From JAFEBO01 sp044375915 (lineage in GTDB: Bacteria > Planctomycetota > Phycisphaerae > Phycisphaerales > UBA1924): a stretch of 40,480 nucleotides of DNA. A program made the translations under genes and the position numbers. Below, in pieces: positions 15,629 through 23,845 of this stretch. How positions within the stretch are numbered: position 1 is the stretch's first letter; each line of letters begins with the position of its first letter. Below the pieces are notes generated by a model, which saw only the letters and a list, made by a program, of their open reading frames with translations, searched no databases and was not told the DNA's origin. The stretch lies in NCBI GenBank assembly GCA_044375915.1, contig JBILLU010000005.1, positions 1-40,480 of the forward strand, given 5' to 3'.

Positions 15629-16855
15629 ATGCCCAACTATCGCTACCAAGTTCGTACCAGCGCCGGCCAGACAACCACGGGCGTGGTCGCCGCCGACTCG
15701 GCCACCAGCGCCGCGGCGATCCTGCGCAACCAGGGATCGCAGGTCCTCAGCATCTCTCTGGCGCTTGGCGGTGAGTCCGGCGGCGGGCTCCTGGCGAAGT
15801 TCAAGGAACTCAACGCCGGCAAGCCGACCCAAAAGCACGTTCTCGACTTCACCACCCAGCTCGCGGTCATGATCCGCGCCGGCATCAACCTCCGCGCCGC
15901 CCTCGACGGCATCGCCGAACAGACCGAGCACGCCGGGTTCAAGAAGATCATCATCCAGCTCAAGAACGACGTCGAGAGCGGCAAGCAGTTCTCCGAGGCC
16001 ATCTCCAAGCACCCCAAGCTCTTCGGACCGCTCTATGTCAACATGACCCGGGCCTCGGAAATGTCCGGCTCGTTCGCCAAGATGCTCGACCGCATCGCCG
16101 GCTACATCGGCCAGCAGATCGAGACCAAGAAGATGGTCGTCGGTGCCGCCATCTACCCCGGCGTCATCGGCACGTTGGCGATCGCGGTGACGGTCTTCCT
16201 TCTCACCTTCGTCCTGCCCAAGTTCTACTCGGTGTTCGAAGGCAAGGAAGACGTGCTCCCCTGGGCCACGACCTTCCTCATGAGCGTCTCACGCTTCACC
16301 GTCGCCAATTGGCCCTATCTCCTCGGCGGACTCGCCCTCATCGGCGGCGGCGGCTTCGCGTTCTCCAAGACCGAGATCGGCGCCTTCTGGGTCGACAGGC
16401 TCAAGCTCACCATCCCCATCGTCCGCACGATGTTCCGATCCCTCTACATCAGCCGCTCGCTCCAGACCATGGGCCAGCTCATCAACGCCGGTGTCCCCAT
16501 GCTCGACACCCTCGCCATCACCGGCGAGATCAGCGGCAACCAGCTCTACCACGCCATGTGGAAGAAGGTCTACAGCAACGTCAAGCAGGGCAAGAAGATC
16601 ACCGGCACCCTCACCAAGGAGCCGCTGCTCCCCAAGGCCGTCAGCCAGATGATCGCCGCCGGCGAGGAGTCCGGTAAGCTCGGCGAGGTGCTCGACGAGA
16701 TCAGCGCGTACTACCAGAAAGCGCTCAAAGACCACATCAAGGCCGTCACCAGCCTTATCGAACCCATCATGATCCTCGTCATGGGCGTCATCGTCGGCTT
16801 CATCGCCATGGCGATCATCCTGCCAATCTTCAAGATGAGCCAGATCGTCAAATAG
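15629..16855 (+). CDS. pilC: Type IV pilus inner-membrane platform protein PilC (GspF family)
   Basis: 408 residues, typical of PilC/GspF. It forms the inner-membrane platform on which PilB/PilT act. Two T2SSF domains are visible (about 72-195 and 275-400), each with the conserved pattern (FTTQLAVMIRAGINLRAALD and YISRSLQTMGQLINAGVPML) and the ETG/GEESG motifs (MSGSFAKMLDRIAGYI; IAAGEESGKLGEVLDEIS). Hydrophobic segments lie at about 172-196, 226-246 and 378-402. It starts with the family N-terminus MPNYRYQVRT. The ATG follows repeat copy D directly without a ribosome-binding site. Downstream genes are prepilin-like, in the same orientation with gaps under 70 nt, so one operon is probable. Confidence 0.95.
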   Translation: MPNYRYQVRTSAGQTTTGVVAADSATSAAAILRNQGSQVLSISLALGGESGGGLLAKFKELNAGKPTQKHVLDFTTQLAVMIRAGINLRAALDGIAEQTEHAGFKKIIIQLKNDVESGKQFSEAISKHPKLFGPLYVNMTRASEMSGSFAKMLDRIAGYIGQQIETKKMVVGAAIYPGVIGTLAIAVTVFLLTFVLPKFYSVFEGKEDVLPWATTFLMSVSRFTVANWPYLLGGLALIGGGGFAFSKTEIGAFWVDRLKLTIPIVRTMFRSLYISRSLQTMGQLINAGVPMLDTLAITGEISGNQLYHAMWKKVYSNVKQGKKITGTLTKEPLLPKAVSQMIAAGEESGKLGEVLDEISAYYQKALKDHIKAVTSLIEPIMILVMGVIVGFIAMAIILPIFKMSQIVK

Positions 16856-16922
16856 ATATCCGATACTTGGTGCTGGATGCCGCACGCACGGCGCGCGTGC
16901 GGCGGCGAGGGGAGTCGCCGCT

Positions 16923-17594
16923 ATGCGCCTCGCAACTTGTGTTCGTTCCCGTCCCGCCCGACGCTCGTCGGTTCGCCGCGGCTTCACGCTGCTGGAGACC
17001 AGCCTTGCGCTGGTCATCATCGGCGTCGGAGTGCTCGCGTTTGTCGACGCTCAGCGTGCCTTCATCGAGCAGAACAACTGGTCCAGCCGTGCTGCGACCG
17101 GCGCGCTCCTGGCAAACGAGGTGCGAGAGCTGTCTCGCCGGCTCCCGAAGTATGACCCCGTCATCGGCCTCTCCGTCAACGGCCAGACCGTCGTCGGCTG
17201 GGGCGCAGGCGCCGAGAAGGTCGTCGTCCGCGACTTCAATTGCCTCACCGACTTCGACGGCAAGATCTTCGGTCGCGACGGCAACATGCCCGGTCCCGTC
17301 GCCGCCGCCGGAACCGTCGTCCCCATGACAAACGCCGACGGTGTCGTGCAGCTCGACGACGAGGGTGAGCCCAAATCGCTCGAAGGGTGGCAGCAGAACG
17401 TCACCGTCGAGAAGGTCGATCCGCTCAATCTCGCCACGGTCCGCGCCGACGGCTACTTCGTTGCACCCTCCGGCAGCGACCCCGGCATCCCCGTTGATCA
17501 GTTCCCCCTTCGCGTCACGGTCGTCGTCACGTACCAGGGGCCGTACGACACCCAGCCCGCGGAAGTAACGCGGCTGGTCTGGGTCGTGCCCTAA
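16923..17594 (+). CDS. Prepilin-like minor pseudopilin (PilV/GspI-like)
   Basis: 223 residues. A long basic leader ends in RRG with FTLLETSLALVIIGVGVLAF after it: a class III prepilin signal with cleavage after Gly20 and the required Glu at mature position 5 (Glu25). The rest is a soluble domain without recognised motifs, ending PAEVTRLVWVVP. Position between pilC and the PilX-like giant, and the PilV/GspI-type GFTLLE start, suggest a minor pilin that helps prime fibre assembly. Translation of the leader upstream of the signal is supported only by the open frame; the start codon could be further downstream. Confidence 0.82.
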   Translation: MRLATCVRSRPARRSSVRRGFTLLETSLALVIIGVGVLAFVDAQRAFIEQNNWSSRAATGALLANEVRELSRRLPKYDPVIGLSVNGQTVVGWGAGAEKVVVRDFNCLTDFDGKIFGRDGNMPGPVAAAGTVVPMTNADGVVQLDDEGEPKSLEGWQQNVTVEKVDPLNLATVRADGYFVAPSGSDPGIPVDQFPLRVTVVVTYQGPYDTQPAEVTRLVWVVP

Positions 17595-17651
17595 CGACAG
17601 GCCCGAGCGTGGCGTGATGTGAGTGACAGCCAAGCAAGCAGCGAGTGAACC

Positions 17652-20531
17652 ATGAAGCTCCGGATCAACAACCTCACGCGTCCCGCCCGTCTGCGTCAGT
17701 CGGCGGGTCGAACGACCAGCACCCGCGAGCGCGGCGTCGCGTCGATTCTGGCGATGATGTTCCTCATCATCTTCGGCTCTCTCGCCGCCGCCATGGCGAT
17801 CAGCAGCCGCGGCAACATCCGTACGGCATCCACGCACGTGCACGTCGTCCGCGCGCTCGGCGCCGCCGAGACCGGCCTGCAGATCGCCAGCGCTCGCCTC
17901 CAGGAAGCCGCCCAGCGTTTCATCATCAGCAAGAGCAACATCACCGGCACGCTCGCGTCCCAGATGTGGGAAGGCAACATGTCCGGTGCCGGTACCGTTC
18001 AGGTCCGCACCCCGCTCAGTTCCTACCCCGAAGCCTCCACGCCGTCCGGCCTTGCTCAGGCTGTCGCGAACCGGCATGCCGCCGATCAGAACGTCATCAC
18101 GGGCAAGGGCGTCTCGCAGCCGACGATCGGCAACGCCATCAGCGGCGTCGATCTCACCGAGTACGCCGCGTCCGGCTGGCTCTACACCCCCGTTGTCGGT
18201 ATCGACTCCGGGACCAACGGCACGCCGAGCGTCGGCTACAGCGTCACCTACGCCCCGCTCGCCGACGGCAAGACCATCCGCGCCATCGTCACCGGCTTTG
18301 ACTTCGGCTACACCCGCGCCGGTCAGTCCGTCAGCCGCACCATCATGCAGGACTTCGAGCTCGGCAAAAAGGTCAAGCAGGCCATCGTCAGCCCCTCCCG
18401 CGTCCTCCTCGGCAAGAACGTACTGGTCCAGGGCGACATGGGCATGCGCTACAACCAGCTCGACAAGCCTCACGCCGAGCCCCTGGTCATGCGCAGCGAC
18501 TTCCGCGGCATCGATTCGGTCCTCGACGCCAAGCTCGCCGACTTCTACGCAGGCGTCAAGCTCTACGACGCCGACGGCGACAACCGCCTCCGCATGAACC
18601 ACCCGCTCGAGTCCCTCGGAATCCCCTCCAACACCCAGGACTACGACGCCAGCGGCGCCGCCGACAACGCCTTCACCGATGCCAACGACAACGGCTACAT
18701 CGACGACTTCTCCATCTTCATCCGTCACTACGACAAGAACGGCGACGGCAAGGTCGCCCTCTCGAACGCGCTCCGCGAAGGTACCCCCGCCGAAGGTGTC
18801 ACCGCCGAGTTCACCGGAGATGAAAACCTCGCCCTGCTCATCGACGGCGCCAACATCGACCGCAACAAGAACAACGTCTACGGCTACAACGACTCGAACC
18901 TCAACGGCCGCTGGGACGACGGCGAAGCCATCGCCGACGAGGACGATCGCACCCTCGGCTGGCGCGACGGCTGGATCGACCGCAAGGACCGCTACGGCAA
19001 AGTGACCGGCCGCCTGCTCTTCAAGGCCACACAGTCCAACTGGGTCTCAAACCTCGGCGCGATCTCCGAAGACGTGCAGGGCGGCATCCTGCCCGGCACC
19101 GGCAAGACCGCCCAGAACTTCGGCGTCAACGACCTCGTGTTGCCCGACGTGAACAACACCATGTTCAGCGGGCAGCAGTCCACTCTCACGACGCTCGCCG
19201 ACGGCAACGCCTTCAACGCACAAGTCGCCGCACAGATCGGCGTCTCGACCTCGGCACTCTCAACCTACGTCGAAACCAAGCTGAAGACCTCGACCCAGCC
19301 CCGCTTCGAACGCGTCGACCCCGACAACAACAACGACGGCCGTCCCGACAATTACCTCACCGCCTACTGGGAGAAGATGCCCTTCAACTCTCCCTCGTAC
19401 ACCGATTGCTACTACCGCCCCGTCTATCAGAACATGACGTTCAAGAACGTCCAGATCCCCGCCGGCACCAATGCCCTCTTCCTCAACTGCACCTTCATCG
19501 GTGTCACCTTCGTCCGCACCACCACCGACAACACCCACGTCCTCTGGTCCGAGTACGGCAAGCAGACCATCCAGGCCGATGGCTTCCCGGGTCTCGCGTC
19601 GCCGCGCTACGTCTACGGCGACGGTGCGGGCGAGAACAGCTACCCCACGATGCTGCCCAACACCGCCATCCCGCCCGCCAGAATGATCCTGATGGCGAAC
19701 ACCCCGATGGACAAGGGCGATATCCCCGCCAATCAGGTTTCACTCACCACAGGTTACAGCGCGCTCCCCAACCCCCTCGTCGTCGGCGGCCTCCGCGTCA
19801 CCGACACCAAGCCGATGTCCAACAACATCCGCTTCCACGACTGCACGATCGTCGGCTCGGTCGTCAGCGACAATCCCCTCGTCTTCACCAACGTTCGCAA
19901 CAAGATCCAGTTCACCGGCAAGACCAAGTTCAGCAACAAGCACCCCGACTATCCCGACGACCCCGACTACAACCCCGCCGCCGAGGACATGGCCGAGATC
20001 AACAAGAGCAGCATGATGCTCCCGGGCTACTCCGTTGACGTCGGTACCTTCAACGCCCCCGAGGATCAGAACATCCAGCTCAACGGCGCCATCATCGCCG
20101 GCCTCATGGATATCCGCGGCAACGTCGCTGTCGACGGCGCCCTCATCATGACCTTCGCCCCAACGCCCGGCACCGCTCCCATGGTCGACGCCGGCGGCAA
20201 CCCCGTCGGAAACCCTGCCGACTTCAATCTCTCCATCGGTTACTTCGGTGCCGACAGCGGCGACATCGAAGGCCTCGACCCCGCCGCGCTTCCGATCATC
20301 AACGGAAAGCCCAGCGTCGGTTGGGACCTCAACGCCGACGGCCTTCCCGACCTCGGGCCCACCGCAACGCCCACCGCCGCACAGCTCGCCGCCGGCGCGG
20401 TCTCCGTCCCCTTCAACGGCTACGGCCGCGTCCAGCTTCGCCTCAACCCCACCATGACGCTGCCCGACGGCATCATGCTCCCGCTCTCATTCACTCCCAA
20501 GTCGCTCACCTACCGGGAGGGCAAGCCTTGA
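17652..20531 (+). CDS. Very large PilX/GspK-like minor pilin with Asp-rich EF-hand-like loops
   Basis: 959 residues, several times the size of ordinary PilX. The N-terminus RERGVASILAMMFLIIFGSL, an N-methylation-like segment, plus ALGAAETGLQIASARL matches PilX N-terminal regions (RGxALI... and the AExGL motif). It lacks Glu at mature position 5, as GspK-like tip subunits do. Residues ~300-430 contain several calcium-loop-like stretches: DADGDNRLRMNH, DANDNGYIDDFS, DKNGDGKVALSNALRE and DSNLNGRWDDGEA. The C-terminal part (~570-900) is rich in short beta repeats (FKNVQIPAGTNALFLNCTF; INKSSMMLPGYSVDVG). Probably a pilus-tip or surface adhesin-like minor pilin whose fold may depend on calcium. Its stop overlaps the next start. 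Confidence 0.8.
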   Translation: MKLRINNLTRPARLRQSAGRTTSTRERGVASILAMMFLIIFGSLAAAMAISSRGNIRTASTHVHVVRALGAAETGLQIASARLQEAAQRFIISKSNITGTLASQMWEGNMSGAGTVQVRTPLSSYPEASTPSGLAQAVANRHAADQNVITGKGVSQPTIGNAISGVDLTEYAASGWLYTPVVGIDSGTNGTPSVGYSVTYAPLADGKTIRAIVTGFDFGYTRAGQSVSRTIMQDFELGKKVKQAIVSPSRVLLGKNVLVQGDMGMRYNQLDKPHAEPLVMRSDFRGIDSVLDAKLADFYAGVKLYDADGDNRLRMNHPLESLGIPSNTQDYDASGAADNAFTDANDNGYIDDFSIFIRHYDKNGDGKVALSNALREGTPAEGVTAEFTGDENLALLIDGANIDRNKNNVYGYNDSNLNGRWDDGEAIADEDDRTLGWRDGWIDRKDRYGKVTGRLLFKATQSNWVSNLGAISEDVQGGILPGTGKTAQNFGVNDLVLPDVNNTMFSGQQSTLTTLADGNAFNAQVAAQIGVSTSALSTYVETKLKTSTQPRFERVDPDNNNDGRPDNYLTAYWEKMPFNSPSYTDCYYRPVYQNMTFKNVQIPAGTNALFLNCTFIGVTFVRTTTDNTHVLWSEYGKQTIQADGFPGLASPRYVYGDGAGENSYPTMLPNTAIPPARMILMANTPMDKGDIPANQVSLTTGYSALPNPLVVGGLRVTDTKPMSNNIRFHDCTIVGSVVSDNPLVFTNVRNKIQFTGKTKFSNKHPDYPDDPDYNPAAEDMAEINKSSMMLPGYSVDVGTFNAPEDQNIQLNGAIIAGLMDIRGNVAVDGALIMTFAPTPGTAPMVDAGGNPVGNPADFNLSIGYFGADSGDIEGLDPAALPIINGKPSVGWDLNADGLPDLGPTATPTAAQLAAGAVSVPFNGYGRVQLRLNPTMTLPDGIMLPLSFTPKSLTYREGKP

Positions 20532-21154
20532 ACACTTTCACGTCCCGTCGCACCCGCGGCTTCAGTCTGATCGAGATGCTCATCGCCCTCACGATCACCG
20601 GCACGCTGCTCGCCGCCACCCTGAGCGCCCTCCACGCCTCCTTCCGGGCGTACAAGTTCACCACCGACTCAGCCTCCAACCACATCGTCTCCCGCATCGT
20701 CATGCACCGCGTGCTGACCATGGTCCGCACCGGCGATGAGTTCGGCCCCTACCCCGCCGACGTCTACGACTCAACTCAGAATCCCGTGACAAGCGACTAT
20801 GTCGAGTTCGTCTCCTTCCTGGACGACGTGACCGCAACCCGCAAGATCACCCGCATCGAGAAACGCGACGCACTGTCCAGTGAGCAGGGCCCGCACACCC
20901 TCTATTACGTCCTCAAGACCTTCGTCAACGGCACGCTCACCGACACCCAGCAGACCCCGCTGCTCCAAGGCGTCAAGGATGCCAAGTTCGTACTCGAGTA
21001 CGACATCGGCCCCCGACTCAAGCGTGCCACCGTCGATTTCACCGTCGAGCCCGCCAGCACCGCCGACACCGACCTCCAGACCGAACTCTCCGCCCCGACC
21101 ATCCGCATGGTCTCCAGCGTCGTCCCCCGCCGCCTCGAAATCGTCGAGGAGTAA
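20528..21154 (+). CDS. Prepilin-like minor pseudopilin (PilW/GspJ-like)
   Basis: 208 residues. The prepilin signal RRTRG with FSLIEMLIALTITGTLLAAT (cleavage after Gly11, Glu at mature position 5) is of the PilW/GspJ type. The domain after it (VEFVSFLDDVTATRKITRIE, TLYYVLKTFVNGTLTDTQQ, LLQGVKDAKFVLEYD) has the GspJ/PilW order. The start is TTG at 20528, overlapping the TGA of the preceding gene, with GGGAGG 7 nt upstream; no ATG or GTG fits the signal better. Completes a minor pilin set (PilV-, PilX- and PilW-like) that probably primes pilus assembly. No major pilin, PilB or PilQ lies in this window. Confidence 0.85.
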   Translation: MNTFTSRRTRGFSLIEMLIALTITGTLLAATLSALHASFRAYKFTTDSASNHIVSRIVMHRVLTMVRTGDEFGPYPADVYDSTQNPVTSDYVEFVSFLDDVTATRKITRIEKRDALSSEQGPHTLYYVLKTFVNGTLTDTQQTPLLQGVKDAKFVLEYDIGPRLKRATVDFTVEPASTADTDLQTELSAPTIRMVSSVVPRRLEIVEE

Positions 21155-21170
21155 GCGACCGCATCAACGC

Positions 21171-21233
21171 GCCTCCTCTCCCCGCACGCGGGGAGAGCAC
21201 CGCTTCGCCGCAGGCGAAGCAGGTGACGGGACT
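21171..21233. repeat. Two-hairpin palindromic repeat, copy 1
   Basis: Hairpin 1 is CTCTCCCCGC / GCGGGGAGAG (21176-21197, 2-nt loop) and hairpin 2 is GCTTCGCC / GGCGAAGC (21202-21220, 3-nt loop), followed by AGGTGACGGG. A second copy lies at about 26255-26317 and shares flanks (CGCGCCTC before, CAGGTGA after). It lies 16 nt after the stop of the PilW-like gene. Confidence 0.9.
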
Positions 21234-21374
21234 GCGGGTACCTCTGGCGACCGTGCTTTCTGATTTCCAAGGCCCCCGCGCCAGTTCATGCGGACTCCTC
21301 GATCGACGGGCCCAAGGTCGTCATCGCCGCGCCCAAGCCCCGCGTCCCCTTCACCAGCGCGGTATCCTGTCTGC

Positions 21375-22322
21375 ATGGAATCCCGTAGCCTGCGGACACT
21401 CGTCGGCGGCCTCATCGACTACGCCGGCCTCTTCCCACCCGCAAAGCTCGACATGGCTCCCGCCGCCGAGGCCTACGCCCGCGCCATCCGCGGCGAGCAC
21501 GAGTGGCTCCTCTCCCGCTTCGTCTGCCCCGCCGCCCGACTCGCCGAGCTCGGCACCGCCGCCGCCAGCATGATGCCCGGCACCAACGCCACCAGCGGCT
21601 ACCGCGAACAAGCCTCCATCGGCGAACCCTGGCGCATCTCCGCCCTCGTCGAAAAACCCGACGACCTCGAACTCATCCACCGCTTCAACGAAGCCCACGC
21701 CCGCGAAGACGCCGGCCAAGCTGTCGTCGATGTCGTCGAAGTCAAAGTCGCCAAGGCCGACGACGTCGACCCCATGCTCGACCAGATCCCCGAAGACATC
21801 TTCCCCTTTTTCGAAGTCCCCCCAACCGACCAACTCCCCGGCGGCGACCCCCGCGGCTTCCTCGCCGCACTCGCCGGCAACACCTGCGGCGCCAAAATCC
21901 GCACCGGCGGCATCGCCGCAACCGCATTCCCCACCCCGCTGGCAGTGGGGGAGTTCATGGTCGCCTGCCGCAACTGCGAAATCCCCTTCAAAGCCACCGC
22001 CGGCCTCCACCACCCCGTCCGCGGCGACTTCCGCTTGACGTACGAAAAGGACAGCCCCTCGTGCACCATGCACGGCTTCCTCAACGTCTTCGTCGCCGGC
22101 TGCTTCGTCTTCACCCACGGCATCCGCGCCGAAGACGCCGCCCAGGTCCTCTCCGACACCGACCCCAAAGCCTTCATCTGCACCGACCAAGGCCTCACCT
22201 GGCGCAACCACGTCCTCGACATCACCGAAATCGCCCGCACCCGCGAAGCCTTCGCCCTCACCTTCGGCAGCTGCTCCTTCGACGAACCCATCGAAGACCT
22301 CAAGCGCCTCGCCCTGCTCTGA
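21375..22322 (+). CDS. Conserved protein of unknown function next to fumarylacetoacetase
   Basis: 315 residues, no family recognised. It starts MESRSLRTLVGGLIDYAGLF and has no signal peptide or membrane segment. Alternating beta/alpha patterns (WRISALVEKPDDL, QAVVDVVEVKVAKADDVDPML, IFPFFEVPP, CGAKIRTGGIAATAFPTP, PFKATAGLHHPVRGDFRL) look like a TIM-barrel arrangement with possible active-site KIRTGG and KATAGLHHP segments. It ends 67 nt before the broken fumarylacetoacetase gene on the same strand, suggesting co-transcription. A role linked to aromatic amino acid breakdown is guilt by association only. No clear ribosome-binding site; the start is the first ATG that matches the globular sequence. 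Confidence 0.65.
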   Translation: MESRSLRTLVGGLIDYAGLFPPAKLDMAPAAEAYARAIRGEHEWLLSRFVCPAARLAELGTAAASMMPGTNATSGYREQASIGEPWRISALVEKPDDLELIHRFNEAHAREDAGQAVVDVVEVKVAKADDVDPMLDQIPEDIFPFFEVPPTDQLPGGDPRGFLAALAGNTCGAKIRTGGIAATAFPTPLAVGEFMVACRNCEIPFKATAGLHHPVRGDFRLTYEKDSPSCTMHGFLNVFVAGCFVFTHGIRAEDAAQVLSDTDPKAFICTDQGLTWRNHVLDITEIARTREAFALTFGSCSFDEPIEDLKRLALL

Positions 22323-22388
22323 ACTCCCTGCTCCCCTCCCCCCCTGCTCCCCTCCCCCCCTGCCCCCCTCCTCCCCTTCCCCCCCCCC
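22323..22388 (+). repeat. Poly-pyrimidine tandem repeat before the fumarylacetoacetase gene
   Basis: The entire 66-nt gap is C/T almost without exception: CTGCTCCCCTCCCCCC appears twice in tandem, then degenerates to a run of C residues abutting the ATG at 22389. Related sequence (CCTGCTCCCCTC) occurs at about 25678-25725. There is no Shine-Dalgarno sequence here. Confidence 0.85.
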
Positions 22389-23665
22389 ATGTACTTCAAC
22401 CCCGACGACACCCACAACCCCGATCTCAAGTCCTGGGTCGAATCCGCCAACGACCCAGCCTCCGACTTCCCCATCCAGAACCTCCCCCTCTGCGCCTTCG
22501 AAGTCACCCACGGCGAGGGCGACGACCGCCACTCCCACGCCCACCCCGGCGTCGCCATCGGCGACCAAGTCCTCGACGTCGGCATGCTCGTCGAATCCGG
22601 CTGGATGGACCGCGAAGCCCCCGAAGACCTCATCGCCGCACTCGAGCAGCCCTACTGGTTCGGCATCGCCCGCTCGCCGCGACTCGTGCACGATCTCCGC
22701 GTCGTCCTGCAGCGCTTCCTCGCCGCGGGTTCAGGTGGCGGCCAACAGATCCGCCGCCTCCGCGACAAAGCCATCACGCCGCTCGCCGAGACCAAGCTCG
22801 TCCCGCCGCTCCCCATCTTCAACTACACCGACTTCTACGCCTCCATCCACCACGCCACCACCGTCGGCAGCATGTTCCGCCCCGACAACCCGCTCCTCCC
22901 CAACTACAAGCACGTCCCCATCGGCTACCACGGCCGCGCCTCCTCCATCGTCATCAGCGGCACACCCATCACGCGCCCGAAGGGACAGCAGTCACCACCG
23001 GACCCCACCCCAGGATCCGACCCCAACGCCGGCCCCACCTTCGGCCCCTGCAAACTCCTCGACTACGAACTCGAGATCGGCGCCTACATCGCCCGCGGCA
23101 ACGAACTCGGCGACCCCGTCCCCATCGCCCTCGCCCACGACCACCTCCTGGGCCTCTGCCTGCTCAACGACTGGTCCGCCCGATGGAGCGCCCCGCCGGC
23201 GACCCCAAGCCCCTGCCCTACCTCTCCGACCCCGACGACCAATCCCACGGCGGATTCGACATCACCCTCGAAGTCCTCCTCCTCACCGAGCAGATGGAAG
23301 CCAAAGGCCTCCCGCCCCAACGCCTCAGCAAGGGCGGCTTCAAAGACATGTACTGGACCTTCGCCCAGATGCTGACCCACCACGCCAGCAACGGCTGCAA
23401 CCTCCAACCCGGCGACCTCATCGCCAGCGGCACCGTCAGCGGCCCAACCAACGACAGCCGCGGCTGCCTCCTCGAACTCACCTGGGACGGCACCAGCCCC
23501 GACGGCAAACCCAAGCCCCGCAAGCCAATCCAGTTGCCGACGGGCGAGACAAGAACCTTCCTCGCCGACGGCGACACCGTGATTTTCAAAGGCGTCTGCG
23601 AACGCGACGGATGGAGGAAGATCGGGTTTGGGGAGTGCCGGGGCAAAGTAAAAAGTGCGACATGA
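22389..23665 (+). pseudogene. fahA: Fumarylacetoacetase, frameshifted by an internal deletion
   Basis: Two frames together cover a fumarylacetoacetase (last step of tyrosine breakdown: fumarylacetoacetate to fumarate and acetoacetate). Frame 1 (from 22389) begins DLKSWVESANDPASDF then PIQNLPLCAFEV, and carries NYTDFYASIHHATTVGSMF, IGYHGRASSIVISG, LLDYELEIGAYI (metal-binding Glu pair) and LLNDWSAR. At about 23181-23185 the homology jumps to another frame, ERPAGDPKPLPYL onward, through GGFKDMYWTFAQMLTHHAS and SGTVSGPTNDSRGCLLEL to the stop at 23665. Family members have about 40 residues between these points (DIQxWEYxPLGPF ... the active-site Lys and Thr), which are missing. As written the gene cannot make active enzyme; an assembly error is the alternative. 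Confidence 0.85.
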
Positions 23666-23710
23666 ATCGCAACTCTGAATCAGAGCAAGGCTAGTCGCAT
23701 TCAGATGTGC

Positions 23711-23744
23711 CACGACCACGGCTTGCTTTGAGGCCGTGGTCGTG
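23711..23744. terminator. Hairpin between convergent genes, putative bidirectional terminator
   Basis: Perfect 12-bp inverted repeat (CACGACCACGGC / GCCGTGGTCGTG) with a 10-nt loop, between the fumarylacetoacetase stop (23665) and the convergent zinc-ribbon gene (23846). The following bases are only weakly T-rich, so terminator function is likely but not certain. Confidence 0.6.
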
Positions 23745-23845
23745 CTTGTGTGTGAAGCGAGGTTTACGCGACGCGAGATCGGCGCGAAACCACCACACCT
23801 GCCAACCACACCTCGCCGCACGTCTCACGACTCTCTCGAAGTGCA

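Noticed and set aside
16848..18728. A 626-codon minus-strand open frame opposite the prepilin genes
   Set aside because: The + strand carries prepilin signals with ribosome-binding sites; the antisense frame is a Val/Asp/Ala-rich shadow.
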